Assembly (NCBI GenBank): GCA_963921795.1
Contig: OY997651.1
Coordinates: forward strand, 45,683,156-45,747,155
Source: Nannobrachium achirus
Lineage: Eukaryota > Chordata > Actinopteri > Myctophiformes > Myctophidae
DNA length: 64,000 bases
Direction: 5' to 3'
Shown: in pieces, positions 26,036-38,562 of the stretch
Layout: every line of letters begins with the position of its first letter
Numbering within the stretch: position 1 is the stretch's first letter
Translations under genes and position numbers: made by a program
Notes under the pieces: generated by a model
The model's input: the letters and a program-made list of their open reading frames with translations, nothing else
Told to the model about the DNA's origin: nothing
Databases searched by the model: none

Positions 26036-28296
26036 ATGAACCAAAATGGGGAGGTTGAGCAGTCCTGTAGAGAACCCAAAAGGAGGAAGATTGAGCACCA
26101 GGTTTGTTGTGTTTGTGTTATTGCATTTTATAGATATTACCATGTGTTATCTATCATCTTGTGTTGTGTTTGTTGAGTTTTTGGTCACAACTCGTTTTTA
26201 TATTTAATCTAGTAGCCTATGTTGATGGCGTTTTTGCACAATTCACATATTCATTAAGTGTCTGCATGTGATTTTACAGATTAACGTAACAGTGGTAGTG
26301 TTGAAGGCCTGTTTCGTCCCTCTGCCACGTGTAAGGTTTAACAGTGGACTGTTGGATGTGAAGGATGAAACAGTTCCATTGGATAGTTCTAGCCCTGTGG
26401 AATACACAGCTGTTCCACAAAGTAAAATGGTAATTTGATTATAAATTATATCTGTTGGTTGAGGTCTTATTACACCACATTTGAACCCTAGCAAAACAAC
26501 ACTGTATCACCCTAGCAAAACAACACACTCTAATAATGTTAGAAACCAAGTCTAGAAGATCAACAGAAATCTGCTCCCTCTAACATGAGACTGTTCTACA
26601 TGTATTTATGTAATAATTGCGAAACAATTAAAGACACCAACTGTTTTTTTTTATGTAGGTGGAGTTAAAACCAGCTGCTATGGCAGTGTCCTCAAAGCCA
26701 TCACCTGACAGAGATGTGAAACTACTCATAAAGGAAGAGAGTCTTTGTATGCCGTGCACAAGATACACTAAAGGTGAGATCGATGATGATCCTGATGCTT
26801 GCTTGCGTCTTAGAAAGTGCAATCAGCAGTTGTTGCCGGGACTGATTTCTGAGCTGAACCATTGAATTCAGATGAAGAATGCACAGATTTCTTTGATCAA
26901 AAATGTGATTTTGTGACATGCCATGCTTCTTTTGTTATGAAACATTGCTGGATCACTGCCATATTGCCAAATACAAAGGTTTAAACTTGTTGGAATAAAA
27001 CTGGTTCTGCTACAAAGAGTGTCCTGACTGAACTATGATTTTATTTTCCTCCTCCTAGACGGTGTCCCTCTTTGTAAAGAAGAGTCTTCACCAGAACAGA
27101 AGGAGCAGGGTTCCAGACCGATCAAGAATGAACCAGAACCTCCACAGATCAAAGAGGAAGAGGAGGAGCCGTTCCAAACACAAGAGGACGTCCCATTAGA
27201 GGCTGGCGGGACAACGTTGACATTAGTAACAGTGAAAAGTTCAACTGATGAAAACAGAGAAACAGACCCTCCAGCCAGCACCTCCTACACACACAAACAA
27301 ATGCAAGCTGGTCCAGATGGTACTCTGAAGCAGCACACAAGGATTCATACAGGAGACAAACCCTTCAGCTGTACACTTTGTGGTAAAAGCTTTACTACAA
27401 AGAGTTATCTGAAGCTACACAAGCTAATTCATACAGGGGAAAAACCCTTTAGCTGCACATTTTGTGACAGCAGCTTTAGTGGTAAGGGTGCCCTGAAGCA
27501 GCACACGAGGATTCATACAGGGGAAAAACCATACAGTTGTACACTTTGTGGCAACAGCTTTAATTCTAGTGGTAATCTGAAATCGCACATGAAGATTCAT
27601 ACAGGGGAAAAACCCTTCAGCTGTACATTTTGTGACAGCAGCTTTAGTGGTAAGGGTGCCCTGAAGCAGCACACAAGGCTTCATACAGGGGAAAAACCAT
27701 ACAGTTGTACACTTTGTGGCAACAGCTTTAATTCTAGTGGTAATCTGAAATCGCACATGAAGATTCATACAGGGGAAAAACCCTTCAGCTGTACACTTTG
27801 TGGCAACAGCTTTAAAAAATCGAGTCATCTGAAGCAACACATGCTAATTCATACAGGGGAAAAACCCTTTAGCTGCACAGTGTGTGGCAGCAGCTTTAGT
27901 TGTAATGCATATCTGAAGCAGCACATGAGGATTCATACAGGTATAAAACCATACAGCTGTACTGTTTGTGGCAACAGCTTTAATTGTAGTGGTCATCTGA
28001 AATCACACATGAGGATTCATACAGGGGAAAAACCCTATAGCTGTGAAATTTGTGGCATCAGCTTTAGTTATAGTAGTGCTCTGAAGCAGCACATGAGGAT
28101 TCATACAGGGGAAAAGCTATATAGCTGTGAAATTTGTGGCAACAGCTTTAGTTGTAATAGTGCTCTGAAAAAGCACATGAGGATTCATACAGGGGAAAAG
28201 CCCTATAATTGTGACATTTGTGGCAACAGCTTTAGTTGTAATAGTACTCTGAATGTGCACATGAGGATTCATACAGGGGAAAATAAGGCCCTTTAG
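26036..28296 (+). CDS. C2H2 zinc-finger protein, copy D (11 fingers, internal finger-pair duplication)
   Basis: Coding exons are 26036-26101, 26280-26429, 26659-26773 and 27059-28296, with consistent phases, 522 residues. N-terminal modules are as in the other copies; exon 3 begins [13 protein letters not shown]. The fingers start near residue 215. Relative to copy C, the pair SGKGALKQH plus NSSGNLKSH is present twice in tandem (fingers 2-3 and 4-5, a 168-bp duplication). The last three fingers of C are missing, and the ORF ends directly after the NSTLNVH finger with HTGENKAL. The upstream sequence resembles copy E while the fingers resemble C, so D is a mosaic. All exons are intact. Confidence 0.88.
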
Positions 28297-28670
28297 CTGT
28301 GTATGGCGGCAGCAGCTTTAGTCATTTTACAACTCCGGAAGATGTGCATGCAGATTCATACAGGGGGGAAAGTCCTGGCTGTACACTTTGTTTAAGCTTT
28401 CGCTTAAATTAAACTTGTTCAAACTTCAACTTTTTCAGCTTTACGCAGTTATTATTTTTTGTACTTTTCTCTTTACAAAATGTTATACTTTTTGAGATTC
28501 TTCTAAAAACTTTTTCCCAGTGGATTCATGTGGGAAATGCATTCTGTCTTACCATTTATATTACTGCTTGGGATTGAGCTGAATTGAAAATCTGTCTGAG
28601 GAGGGGTGTGTACATTTTCTACTGTACATAATATATTTTGTGTGAGCCCAGTTCTGCAGGAACTGTTTCT
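28297..28670 (+). other. 3'UTR of copy D
   Basis: 3'UTR homologous to 8191-8580. It breaks after AACTGTTTCTCTAGT, where a finger fragment begins. Confidence 0.7.
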
Positions 28671-28815
<145 letters not shown>

Positions 28816-28829
28816 TGTACTGTGTGTTG

Positions 28830-29230
28830 CAGCAGCTTTGTCTGATAGATATTGATTCCAGAGGGGAAATTCAGATATCCCATAGCTACATACAGGCATA
28901 TTAGTTAAAACACATCACAAAAAGAGGAGTTGGACACAGGTTAAAAACAGAGAGTGAATACACATAAAAACATTAAAAAGCAATTAAAAGGGTAACCATG
29001 GGGATAATAAAAAAGTCCATTGCATAGGCCCAAAAAAACGAATTAGTAATCCAGGTCTAGCGGCTGGCCATCGAATTAAAAAGTCTAATGGCGGAGGGAA
29101 TAAAAGTGTTCTTAAAACGATTATTGTTGCAGGGCCACGAACGGGACATGTCCTTACGACTGCTTTTCTGGCATTTTAAGATGTTGTGGAGAGGATGGCT
29201 AGCGTCGCTCATTATGGCCCTGCGGAGGAG
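28830..29230 (-). pseudogene. Antisense LINE 3' fragment
   Basis: On the minus strand a 61-codon frame (29057-29242) ends with RFKNTFIPSAIRLFNS, the typical C-terminus of fish LINE reverse-transcriptase proteins. Its 3' end at 28844-28870 reads GGGAATTTCCCCTCTGG..., as does the GATA-tailed copy at 43018-43130. It is heavily 5'-truncated. It separates two copies of the ZNF 3'UTR. Confidence 0.7.
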
Positions 29231-29684
29231 GGATGTGTACATGTTCTACTGTACATAATATACTTGCGTATACAGCGAGCCCACACAGTTTCTGCTGGAA
29301 CTGCTTTTCTAGTTAGTGAATTGTCCCAGATATTGTAGTAGCCTACTTGTCTTAACATCATATTAATGTCAACAGGGATCACTGTACTGTGAATGAACCC
29401 AGGCAGTGCTTCATTTCTTTTATGATTTATGATTTATGACAAGATAACAATGTTTTCCACTTTTTATGATGTAACAAACCAAAGAAATGTGTACACTTTT
29501 GCAATGTATTAGTGTGTAGTAAGTGAAAGTAAGGGGAGTATTCTTTTGTACATTCTTTTGAAAATAAAAGTTTGGAATCAGGATAACATTATTCATTGTA
29601 TTATTATTGTTGGTGTTGCTATTTTTGCAGTATCGCCATCAAGCATAAATTACATTTTAGATCTTTCCACCATTATGAGCTTGT

Positions 29685-29698
<14 letters not shown>
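29231..29698 (+). other. Second 3'UTR copy in the D unit
   Basis: 3'UTR sequence matching 8490-9110, repeated after the LINE fragment, with the AAAATAAAAG poly(A)-type signal near 29560. Confidence 0.7.

Positions 29699-29764
<66 letters not shown>
29699..29764. repeat. TG dinucleotide microsatellite (D unit), inversion junction
   Basis: About 33 TG units after the usual GAGCTTGTAGAG flank. Immediately after it, the intergenic module continues in reverse orientation. Confidence 0.95.
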
Positions 29765-29765
<1 letters not shown>

Positions 29766-30425
29766 TTTAATGATTTTGATGTCAGTGGTCAGGGGCTAAA
29801 TGTCTTTTTAGACACAATAAGCCCATTCCCAAGATCCAACACAATCTTTCATGGGCAGATGTGACTTATGGGTACTAGTACTGTTAATAGTATCGACGCC
29901 TTAATGTGTCTAAAAATACATATTTAGCCACTTGTACAAATGCCCCCAACCACTGAAATCAACATCACTAAAATTGCAAAAATGATAGAAGCAGTAAAAG
30001 AACACTCATCTTTTCTTTTCTCTAATAAAAATCTCAAATAGGCTATACCAAAGTTGTCCTTTAAATACATCAGTGCCAGTTTACACAAATCTAAACATTT
30101 CTGGTTTCAGGTTTGAAACTGTATCAGTGTCAGTTAGAAGACACAGGATTCTCTATGTTGTAATGTAGAATGGTTTGGAAGATGCTTGCCCCATTGTTAA
30201 AGGACAGGTGAGAATTGGTTAGGGTGTGTACCCCTATTGCTGAATGGAGGGACAACTCATTTGCATGTATTCCTTTTAGTATGATAAGTAGTGAGAATAG
30301 CCCCCAACAGTATTGTGTGAATGGTGAGGATTGGAATTCATTTATATTCAAATTGTTACTACTGGAAAATACTTATTCTTCTGCAAAAACTGAATCTGAA
30401 AGGTGACATCTAACGTCAGATGTTT
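29765..30425 (-). other. Inverted intergenic module, including reversed foldback element
   Basis: The order is reversed relative to 43790-44650: the foldback comes first (29765-29977), then GGTGAGAATTGGTTAGGGTG (complement of ...CACCCTAACCAATTCTCACC), then the CAACAGTATTGTGTGAATGG block, then AACGTCAGA near 30415. No gene is present. Confidence 0.75.
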
Positions 30426-31185
30426 TTCATCCACCTTTTCCCCCTGAACAAATTCTAACGTAAAACGGTTTTAGACAACGCGGACGGCGGACATTATGAT
30501 CGGTATCGGGTCCCTTTATTTGAACAGGGCCGGGCATGTTCCAGTGGGACATGCTGCCAATGCCCCTCTGCCAAGCCCTCTGGTGGCGGATACCATTCTG
30601 GTCTTCGGAGCACCACCCCCACCCCCACCAGGTGTTATATTGCCACCAGGTGCGATTGTCCCTGTCCTTGCCCCTCTGCCTGCACCTGGGCCTGTATCCC
30701 CACCCCTACCCCTACCCCTACCGCGGGTGCAGTGCGGCAGGCTGCCAAATAAAGTCTCTGAGGATTTTTTTTTTTTCATCCATATATTTGGCTTTTACGG
30801 GTTGAACATGTTTATGAGGACAGAGCACTGTGTTGAGGGGGAGGGCTTGTGTTGGGGGTCCTCAGAGTTACAACAGGGGGTCCTCCAAATCTTTGTGTGA
30901 TAGAAACTCTCTTTTTTATATTAACCACTTGAACCCTAAAGTCCATATTCTGAGAACTTTAGCAAAAAATCGGCTATTTCCGGCAAAGAGGTTTGGTGTA
31001 GAGGGGAAAAAAGAGCAGACTAAGTCCAGAGTGAAAGGTCAAGTTTATTAAGTATTGACGGTTCAAGTGGTTAAATATCTGAAAACACACATTGACATGA
31101 ATCCAAAATACACTGATGATTGTGCTGTCAAACAATGAAACTATATGGAATCTATGAACAGGTTGTGGGGGTCCCTGCTTCATCT
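30426..31185. other. Unassigned region with a proline-rich open frame
   Basis: 30496-30900 is a + strand frame coding Pro/Gly/Ala-rich sequence (GAPPPPPPGVILPPGA), followed by AATAAAGTCT and a T-run. I recognise no domain. Compositional bias makes open frames likely by chance. 30840-31225 contains GGGGGTCC and ends TTGAAGACCCCTGCA, resembling a non-autonomous hAT-type fragment. Function is not inferred. Confidence 0.35.
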
Positions 31186-33490
31186 CTCTCTCAACTAAGG
31201 GGTCCTTGGCCTGAAAACGTTGAAGACCCCTGCATTAGACAGTGTAAATGGGGAGGGAACAGTTGATGAGTGGAATGATAGCCTGTGTGCAATGATATTT
31301 CACAATGCACATGACTGCATACCAATTAAGAAAAATCAGAGATACAAAATAAGTGTCCCATGGTGGAATAAGCTATGCACAAAAGCAATTCGAGAAAGGA
31401 ATAGAGCATATAGAGAACTGAGAAGGAGCCCGACAGAGAACAACGCAAGAGTATAAACGTTGCAGGCAAGAGCTAGGAGAATGATTAAAACAATTTAAAA
31501 AAATTGTATTGGAGGAATTACTGCAAAGGGGAGTAGACACTTCAGTAGGAGAAATATGGGCAGCGGTTCACAGAATGTCTCGAGTGAAGAGGAGGATGCC
31601 AGTGTTAGAGGAAGAAGGGGTGGTGGGCAAAAGTGATGTAGAGAAAGCAAAGATGTGTTAAAGTAAGTTTAAGGCTGTGCAAGTGTGCATATTGGGTCAA
31701 ATATTGGGGATGAAGACATAGAAGAAAATAAATGAAACATTATGCCAATGTAGCCCCCACAGTTAGTACCAGCCATGAACCAGCGACAACAGCCCTGCTA
31801 ATCGGGCTCAGCCCTATTAGCACGACTGGTTGTGCGTTGGACTGGCGAGTGGGAGTCCCGGGTTCAATCCCCGCTTCCGCGTATCACTACAATCTGGCGT
31901 TGTCGGCAGGATGAGGAGCGTGGTATCCTCGCGTGAGGGACAGGTCCACGTCGTGTGCGGCGGTCCACGGCGTGAAGTGTGAAGCGCGAGGGCGCGCTCC
32001 AAAGATCAGGGGGGTGATTGTAGCCCCCACAGTTAGTACCAGCCATGAACCAGCGACAACAGCCCTGCTAATCGGGCTCAGCCCTATTAGCACGACTGGT
32101 TGTGCGTTTGACTGGCGAGTGGGAGTCCCGGGTTCAATCCCCGCTTCCACGTATCACTACACCAACACTCACCTAAACTCCAAGTAAACAATGACAACAC
32201 TGATTTGTATTTGTATATATATAGCTATAAAGAATTGAGGGCAAAACAGCACCGGGAAAGGAAAGTTAAAAGTTATTTAAGAATTTAGGAGATTTTGTGT
32301 TGGAGGAAATACTGGTGCTTATATGGGATGGGGTATGGGAAGAGGGAACCCTCCCGAAAGCCTGGAAGCAAGCTGTGGTGGTCCCAATTTTAAAACCAGG
32401 TAAAGATGCTGCAAAGCCAGGGTCATGTAGGCCTATAGCACTGGCAGCAGTGTTATAAAATCATGGAAAGAATGGTGACTGACAGGCTAGTGTTTGAAAG
32501 TGGAGGAGCTAGGGGTGGTTCAACCTTGTACAAAGTGGGTTCCGCAGAGGAAGGAGCACTACAGACTTGGTGACATCACTGGATTCAGATATAAAGAAGC
32601 CCATGGTAAACAAAGAGGGACCGGTAGCAATGTTTTTGGACATTGACAAGATTGATGTGTTGTGGAAAGAGGGGCTAACTATAAAAACTTCACGAGGCAG
32701 GAATCAGAGGCCGCCTACTAAATTGGGTCCAGAACTTTTTCAAGGACAGGGTAATACCGGTTAGAGGCTTTGTCGGACAGAACTTTAATTGACAACGGAA
32801 CAATGCAGGGTAGCGTAATCAGTCCAGTGTTGTTCATTGTAATGATAAATGATATATTTAAGGAGGTAGGGCCAGGCTTTGGTCTGTCCCTGTTCGCAGA
32901 TGATGGAGTTGTCTGGAAAAGAGGAAGAGACATCGATTAGGGAGCTGTAAATAAAATAACTGAATGGGGAAGCAAGTGGGGGTTTAAAACAAGAGAAACA
33001 AGGGACATATAAATGGCTTACATATGAATGGACAAGAAATAGAGCAAGTTAAATATTTTAAATTGTTAACTTGATGAGAGACTCACATGAAAAAAAACAT
33101 AGAAAGCAGAGAAGTGTGAAAAGGTTATTAATGTGATGAGATGTCTTTCTGGAAGTTTGTGGGGTGCTGATCAGTTAACTCAAATTATGATTTATAGGGC
33201 AATGGTGAGGTCAAGGATAGACCATGGATGTGTGTGCTATGGATCAGCAGCCAAAATGCATTTGAAGAAGCTAAAGGTAGTACAGGCAAAGGCCTTGAGA
33301 GTGTTGTGGAGGCCTCTGCACCGATTCCGGCATTACTAATTGAGAAGGGAGAGACTCCGCTGGAGATGTGGAGGCCAAAGTTGGCTATGCAGTATATAAG
33401 TAAACTCAGGGGATACCTGGGAGAGAACCCAGCCAAATCAGTGGTGCAAGACGCATGGGAGTGGGGAGGGGACACATTTAACACATAATT
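31186..33490 (+). pseudogene. Degraded LINE (reverse-transcriptase region), interrupted by a SINE
   Basis: Scattered + strand frames spell a non-LTR polyprotein: VPWWNKLCTKAIRERNRAYR (31340-31410), KAWKQAVVVPILKPGKDAAK near 32360, SGFRRGRSTTDLVTSL near 32535, NGTMQGSVISPVLFIVMIND near 32800 and the catalytic-type SLFADDGVVWK near 32890. Stops and frameshifts separate these blocks, so it is non-functional. The motif order is that of a LINE RT of the I/Jockey-like type. A duplicated tRNA-derived SINE sits at 31751-32160. Confidence 0.7.
31751..32160 (+). mobile_element. tRNA-derived SINE with duplicated head
   Basis: A 140-bp block (31751-31890) is repeated at exactly 270 bp (32021-32160) with few changes. 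Each contains tRNA-like sequence with an A-box-like TTAGCACGACTGGTTG and a B box GGGTTCAATCC. The intervening 130 bp is G+C-rich. Function is inferred from the box motifs; it is not a standard tRNA gene because no full cloverleaf is evident. Confidence 0.65.
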
Positions 33491-33501
33491 TGACATTATA
33501 T

Positions 33502-34895
33502 GTGCTCAAGACTAACGGCATCCCTACGTCCCAGGGACTTAAATATATGTGTTCGGGACGCAAATGAATCTCCCCTGGGACGCATTCGGGACGTAGAGGA
33601 TTTTTTTGAGCCAACGGTGCATATCAATGTCACTGCTCAAACCATGGTGTGCAAACTCGCAGCATGAGACTCACAGAAAATGAATAGGCTATGATGTAAA
33701 CAGAATGTTTAAGAAGTTACCACAGGCAGTGCTGATCATCCTTTTCAGGTACTTAGTTGCTAAAATGCTGCGCAATTTGAAGAGATTAACTAGCAGAATG
33801 AGGCAGAGAACAGACTGTCTGGGTTACAACTAGTGGAAAATAGCCGATCTACAAGCTGTGGCTGAGAGATAAATCTTAGCATCCCCGCCCCCTGCTTCGC
33901 CTCATAAAGAGTAACGTTATATGATTTGGATTGTGATTATTAATGAAAATGTAAAACGGAACACTGTCAATGCACCAAGCACAGACACATAGCCTACGTT
34001 TAGTGAGCAGCACGAGCAGTTGTTTGGATATTGGAGTAGGACACATTGTAATTAAATCAACGGTTTGTTTAACTTTTGTCATCTCTATAAACCTATAGCC
34101 TATATTCCCAATTACAAGACGTTATGTGAATATGTTCATCTAATCGTCTAATCAACTTCATCAGCCGTGAGCCGTGCAAGCTGGCATTCATTTTACAAAG
34201 TTCCCGTGCCGTGTGGCAGCTTATTTTCTCCAGTCCAGTAGTGTCTCTAAAACTCTCAAAAACAACCGGTCCACTCATAATAAATAACTCCATTTCGGCA
34301 GCAGTTCATCTGAATCGCTTGCTGTGAACTGAAGCACAGAGCAGACTGCACGCGTCTGCACTCTCCACTCGATGAAGCGTGGATGGCACTGGTTATACTT
34401 CTTTCAGTACGACGGTGTTGTGCGGTGCGGTGAGCATATAGACGATCTAAAAGCCCTCAAAGCCCTGAGGATGCGCGTAGTTGTAGGGTTGTAGATTAGC
34501 GCGCAACACGTTCGTACGGACAAAGTACAAACCCAGTTTTACCGTAATTCCTCCAACAGTCGTGCATGATTGGTTCTTTAGTTTACCGTATATGACAATC
34601 ACACCAGCAAACTGGCTGAGGTAAGATTTTTAGAAGCCACAAATGACAGTATAAAAATAGAAAGGATTGTCAAGCCAATTTCACCAGCAGCAACAACAAC
34701 AAAAACAACAACAACAATATAACAACAATAACAATAATAATACATATTATTATAATAGTAATACTAATAGGCCTGCAATAATTTATTATTATTTTTATTA
34801 TTTTTTGGGACGGATTACATTCATTTGGGGACGGTTCAATTTGTATTTTGGGACGGTCCCGGGACGTAGGTGAAAAAAGTTAGTCTGGAGCCCTG
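33502..34895. mobile_element. hAT-like non-autonomous element (~1.4 kb)
   Basis: Left end GCTCAAGACTAAC followed by CTACGTCCCAGGGAC. Right end GTCCCGGGACGTAG then GTTAGTCTGGAGCCCTG. The ends are imperfect inverses with internal GGGACG repeats. The interior is non-coding apart from short unsupported frames, and an AAC/AAT-rich microsatellite lies near 34685-34745. Family assignment rests on the terminal sequence only. Confidence 0.55.
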
Positions 34896-35244
34896 CCTTT
34901 CAGATGTTTTTGCAGAAGGCTAAGTAGTTTACAGTAGAAACGATTGGTATGCAAATGAATTCCAATTCTTCCACACCATTCACACAATACTGTTGGGGGC
35001 TTTACTCACTACTTATCATACTAAAAGGAATAGGCCTACATACACGCAAGGTTCTCCTGGTGTTGTAGAATTGCTAATTCTCTGAATTGCTCATTCTTGG
35101 TTTGGGTCAGGAAAGTGCATATTTATTAACACATTACAGTGAGGAGTTCACTAGTGCCCCCCGTCCCTCCATTCAGCAATAGGGTTACACACCCTAACCA
35201 ATTCTCACCTGTCCTTTAACAATGGGACAAACATCTGTTGTACC
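34896..35244 (+). other. Fragment of intergenic module
   Basis: A copy of the sequence at 3630-3970 (CAGATGTTTTTGCAGAAGGC, then the CATTCAGCAATAGGG block). Non-coding. Confidence 0.65.
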
Positions 35245-37202
35245 CCTGAAACAGGGGAGAATATAATATGTGTGTGTGAAACAACACAGACACGTCTTTT
35301 CTCATTCAAGTGGTTGTATTGAATCCAAAACACAAATAAAGAGTTTCACAACCATGTACATATTAATCATCACTACAGTTGCAAAACCAGAACCAGGGAG
35401 GTGTGCAGGTATAGCTTAGTCATGCATAATCATCCATTGCATTTATACAGACACTTTTATCTTTTAGCATGAATTATCAAATGAATTACGACTGCTTTTA
35501 ACTTCAATACCTTTTAGCCAAATGTATGATTTTACCACTTATCATGAATTATCACATGAATTATAACTGTTTTTAACTTCAATAACTCTTTGGACATTAC
35601 TTGAATTATCACATTAATTATTCTTGCTTTTAACTACAATAAACTCCTTGTACATTAACACAGCGGCCGCCCCGAGGCGCCACTCCACATAACGCAATGG
35701 ACGACTACCGGCTCCGCCCCCTCCAAAAGCTGCCTCCGCCACTATCACAGCGCGCCGCTATTGGCTTCATTCACTTCAATGGGAAATACGGCGGATTGTA
35801 CACACATTTTACACATTAAATATGAATTCCGTTTTGGACCCAGAGCTTCGAAATCTCTTCCAATCCATCAACAAGGCCTGGATCTGCATTGGAAAAAATA
35901 TTTAGACCTTTACACTTTTAAAACAATACGACATAGGAATATATATAAGGTCGCAGCAGAGGAATAAGGTTGCTGGACCACAGAAAGCCGTTTCAAACCA
36001 ATTTAAATATGAATGGACTGTATTGGCCTAAACGACAATAACCCATGACTACAAACACCTTATTTGTTATGTTAAATAGCAACTGATATGTAATGTACGT
36101 CTGTGAATGTCTGAATGAACAGGGGTAGCGACGCGAAGTGTTGTATTTCAACTCTGCTTTCGACTGCAGGCTGTGGGTAGGGGCGTCACAAGGGGGGGAA
36201 AAGTGGGACTGACTTACCAGGGCCCACGGTGGAAGGGCCTTAATTATTTTAGACTTTATCGATTGAAAAATAGCAGATATACAAGCTCATAGCGCGGCAC
36301 TGAGTGCCACGCTGCGAGCTTGTAGATTTGCTATTTTTGAAATCCCACGATGAAGAACATTCATGTGGGCCCACAGCGAATCCTTGTACCCAGGGCCCAG
36401 AATTTGACCCTCTCCCTCTGCGGCTCGGCAGCTAAACTTGTCAGGAATCGCGAACATTTCACGCCAGAGATATCAAATGTTATAGATAAGATTTATAAGC
36501 AATCGGCATGATAAGAAACATGTAGCCTACATTTGAAGCAGTTTATTCTGGTTGGTTGTTTGTGTAATGGAGAGTAATAGCATCTAAAATAATCAGTGAA
36601 AAGTGAAAACGGCTCTGTATAGGCCCAGCAGACAGGCGATTTCCTCATTCTGCTGTTGCGTCCTTATATATTCCTTTGTCGTATTGTTTTAAAAGTTTAA
36701 AGGTCTACATATTTTTCCAATGCATATCCAGGCCTTTGTTGACGGATTGGACGAGATTTCGAAGCTCTGGGTCCAACACGGAATTAATATTTAATGTGTA
36801 AAATCCGCTGTATATCCATTCAAGTGAATGGTGCGGCTGTGATTCTCGTCGGAGGTCTCGGTGGAGAGGTGGGGGCGGAGCTCCCGGTAGTCATGGATTG
36901 TAACCCACATAGTTGTATCTAATTTTAGTGACGACATCATCAGATAGCAACGTGCAGCAGCCCACACCATACTAGCTTAGCCACACTAGCTTAGCATTAC
37001 CTCATGTAAATACTCTGTGGCCATAGTGTGAAAACGCCACCAATGTCAACAATGCAATTTCCTCATCAAAACACAGAATGCAGTGCTAGCATATAGCAAA
37101 TATCCATTAAATAACATCCATACCTGAAACAGGGGAGAATATAATATGTGTGTGTGAAACAACACAGACACGTCTTTTCTCATTCAAGTGGTTGTATTGA
37201 AT
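35245..37202. mobile_element. 1.96-kb segment bounded by 80-bp direct repeats, with a central foldback
   Basis: An identical 80-bp sequence (starting CCTGAAACAGGGGAGAATAT) occurs at 35245-35324 and 37123-37202. Between them is a foldback with ~260-bp imperfect inverted arms (35695-35967 and 36644-36900; outer ends CAATGGACGACTACCGG and CCGGTAGTCATGGATTG). The direct repeats could be remains of an LTR pair or of a duplication; no gag/pol frame is visible. No gene is supported. Confidence 0.55.
36266..36338. repeat. Micro-foldback hairpin, copy 2
   Basis: A 73-bp nearly perfect hairpin. Arms AAAAATAGCAGATATACAAG... and ...TGTAGATTTGCTATTTTT meet at a GCACT/GAGTGC centre. It lies inside the larger foldback. 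Confidence 0.8.
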
Positions 37203-38268
37203 GAAGAACGTTGGCTGTGGCTCCCCCTACAGACAGACTGAAGAACTGAAGGCATGAGCAATCGATTTCTGACAGGTCAAGGCATTACTAGCCCATTCAG
37301 TTAAATATTCATTCCATTACACACAGTTAAATATTCATTCTATTACACACTCCCCCTCAAAAATAAATGTTGTCTTCAACATTGTGATCTTTTGACCCTT
37401 AGTACACATTTACAATCTGGAACTCTTTTGACAAATATTACATTTTGAAATTCACATTTCACAAAATGACATGCATCCTGGCACCCCGGAACTCTTTTTA
37501 TGCCCTTGTTATCGGTGCCAGTGCTCACAACTCTGGAACTCTTTTGCAAGTATCATATTCTGAAATTCACACCTCACAAAATGTCAATGCATCATGACAC
37601 CCCGGAACTCTTTTTATGCCCTTGTTATCGGTGTCAGTGCTCACAACTCTGGAACTCTTTTTATACCCTCGTTAACACATTGACCGCCATTTTAACATTC
37701 ACTGTAGGCTCCCCTGCCATTTTGTTTAAGCATTTTCTTCATATTTAGACATTTTTCCTAAATTCCCTGTTTGCACGAAAATGTCATACAGTGCATGGAT
37801 TAAAAGAGGACATCCTCTAGTCTCTCCAAAAAATATTTTTTTGTATGTACGATGTAGCAATCTAGAGTTTTGGCCATTTCAAACCCCTTGTTTTTTCAAA
37901 ATCCAGGTGGAAATTCAAAATAATTGGAGTTATTGACCTTTTTGTGAATGATCTGTTTTCAAGTGGATAACTCACTTGAGATGTGTCTTTATGGCTTCAG
38001 GCATTATCAGATAAGTGTACTAATGTAATTATGTAATAGGATTTATTTTTAGAATTTTCTGTTTAGAAAAATGCAGAGAAAAATATTTTTATTGGCTATA
38101 TCTGACCAAAAAACTCACATACTATATTGCAGTATTTCTGTGAGTATTTCTGTGAGCCCCCACTTGGGGGCGCTTTCTCTCTGTCTCTGTGTGTCTGCTG
38201 GTTGTCTTTTGCTCTGTACAGGTGCACACACACAAATAGACATAAAAGGGGGCATGAGTCTTTTTTCT

Positions 38269-38562
38269 AACATGTCCTAGAATGTGAAAATAGCAGATCT
38301 ACAAGCTCTACAAGCTCAACACATCGCTCTGAGACTGTGACACATTGAGAGCTTGTCATTCAATTTTATATGAGATACTTCAATGGTTTCCAGTGGAAAT
38401 AAGCTTAGTCTTTTCATGGATCTCCTTTTAGTAGACCTTGTACCAGTGAACTGTACCGTCATGAAACTGTACCTTTTCCTATGCAAACTTCTAATAAAGT
38501 CTTCAATCAATCAATCAAAGTCGAGCTTGTAGATCTGCTATTTTCACATTCTAGGACATGTT
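38269..38562. mobile_element. Micro-foldback with perfect 40-bp arms and 214-bp insert
   Basis: Arms AACATGTCCTAGAATGTGAA... (38269-38308) and the exact reverse complement (38523-38562). They contain the shared AAAATAGCAGATCTACAAGC core. The spacer ends AATAAAGTCTTCAATCAATC, resembling a retroposon tail with a simple repeat, so a retroposon may sit inside the hairpin. Confidence 0.75.

Noticed and set aside
30496..30900. Proline-rich 134-codon ORF
   Set aside because: Composition bias and open frames on both strands; no domain, partner exon or conservation seen.
31751..32160. Possible tRNA genes
   Set aside because: A and B box-like motifs are present, but I could not fold a full cloverleaf and the block is duplicated with a non-tRNA tail, so SINE is preferred.
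35245..37202. LTR retrotransposon with 80-bp LTRs
   Set aside because: No primer-binding site, polypurine tract or gag/pol frame between the direct repeats.
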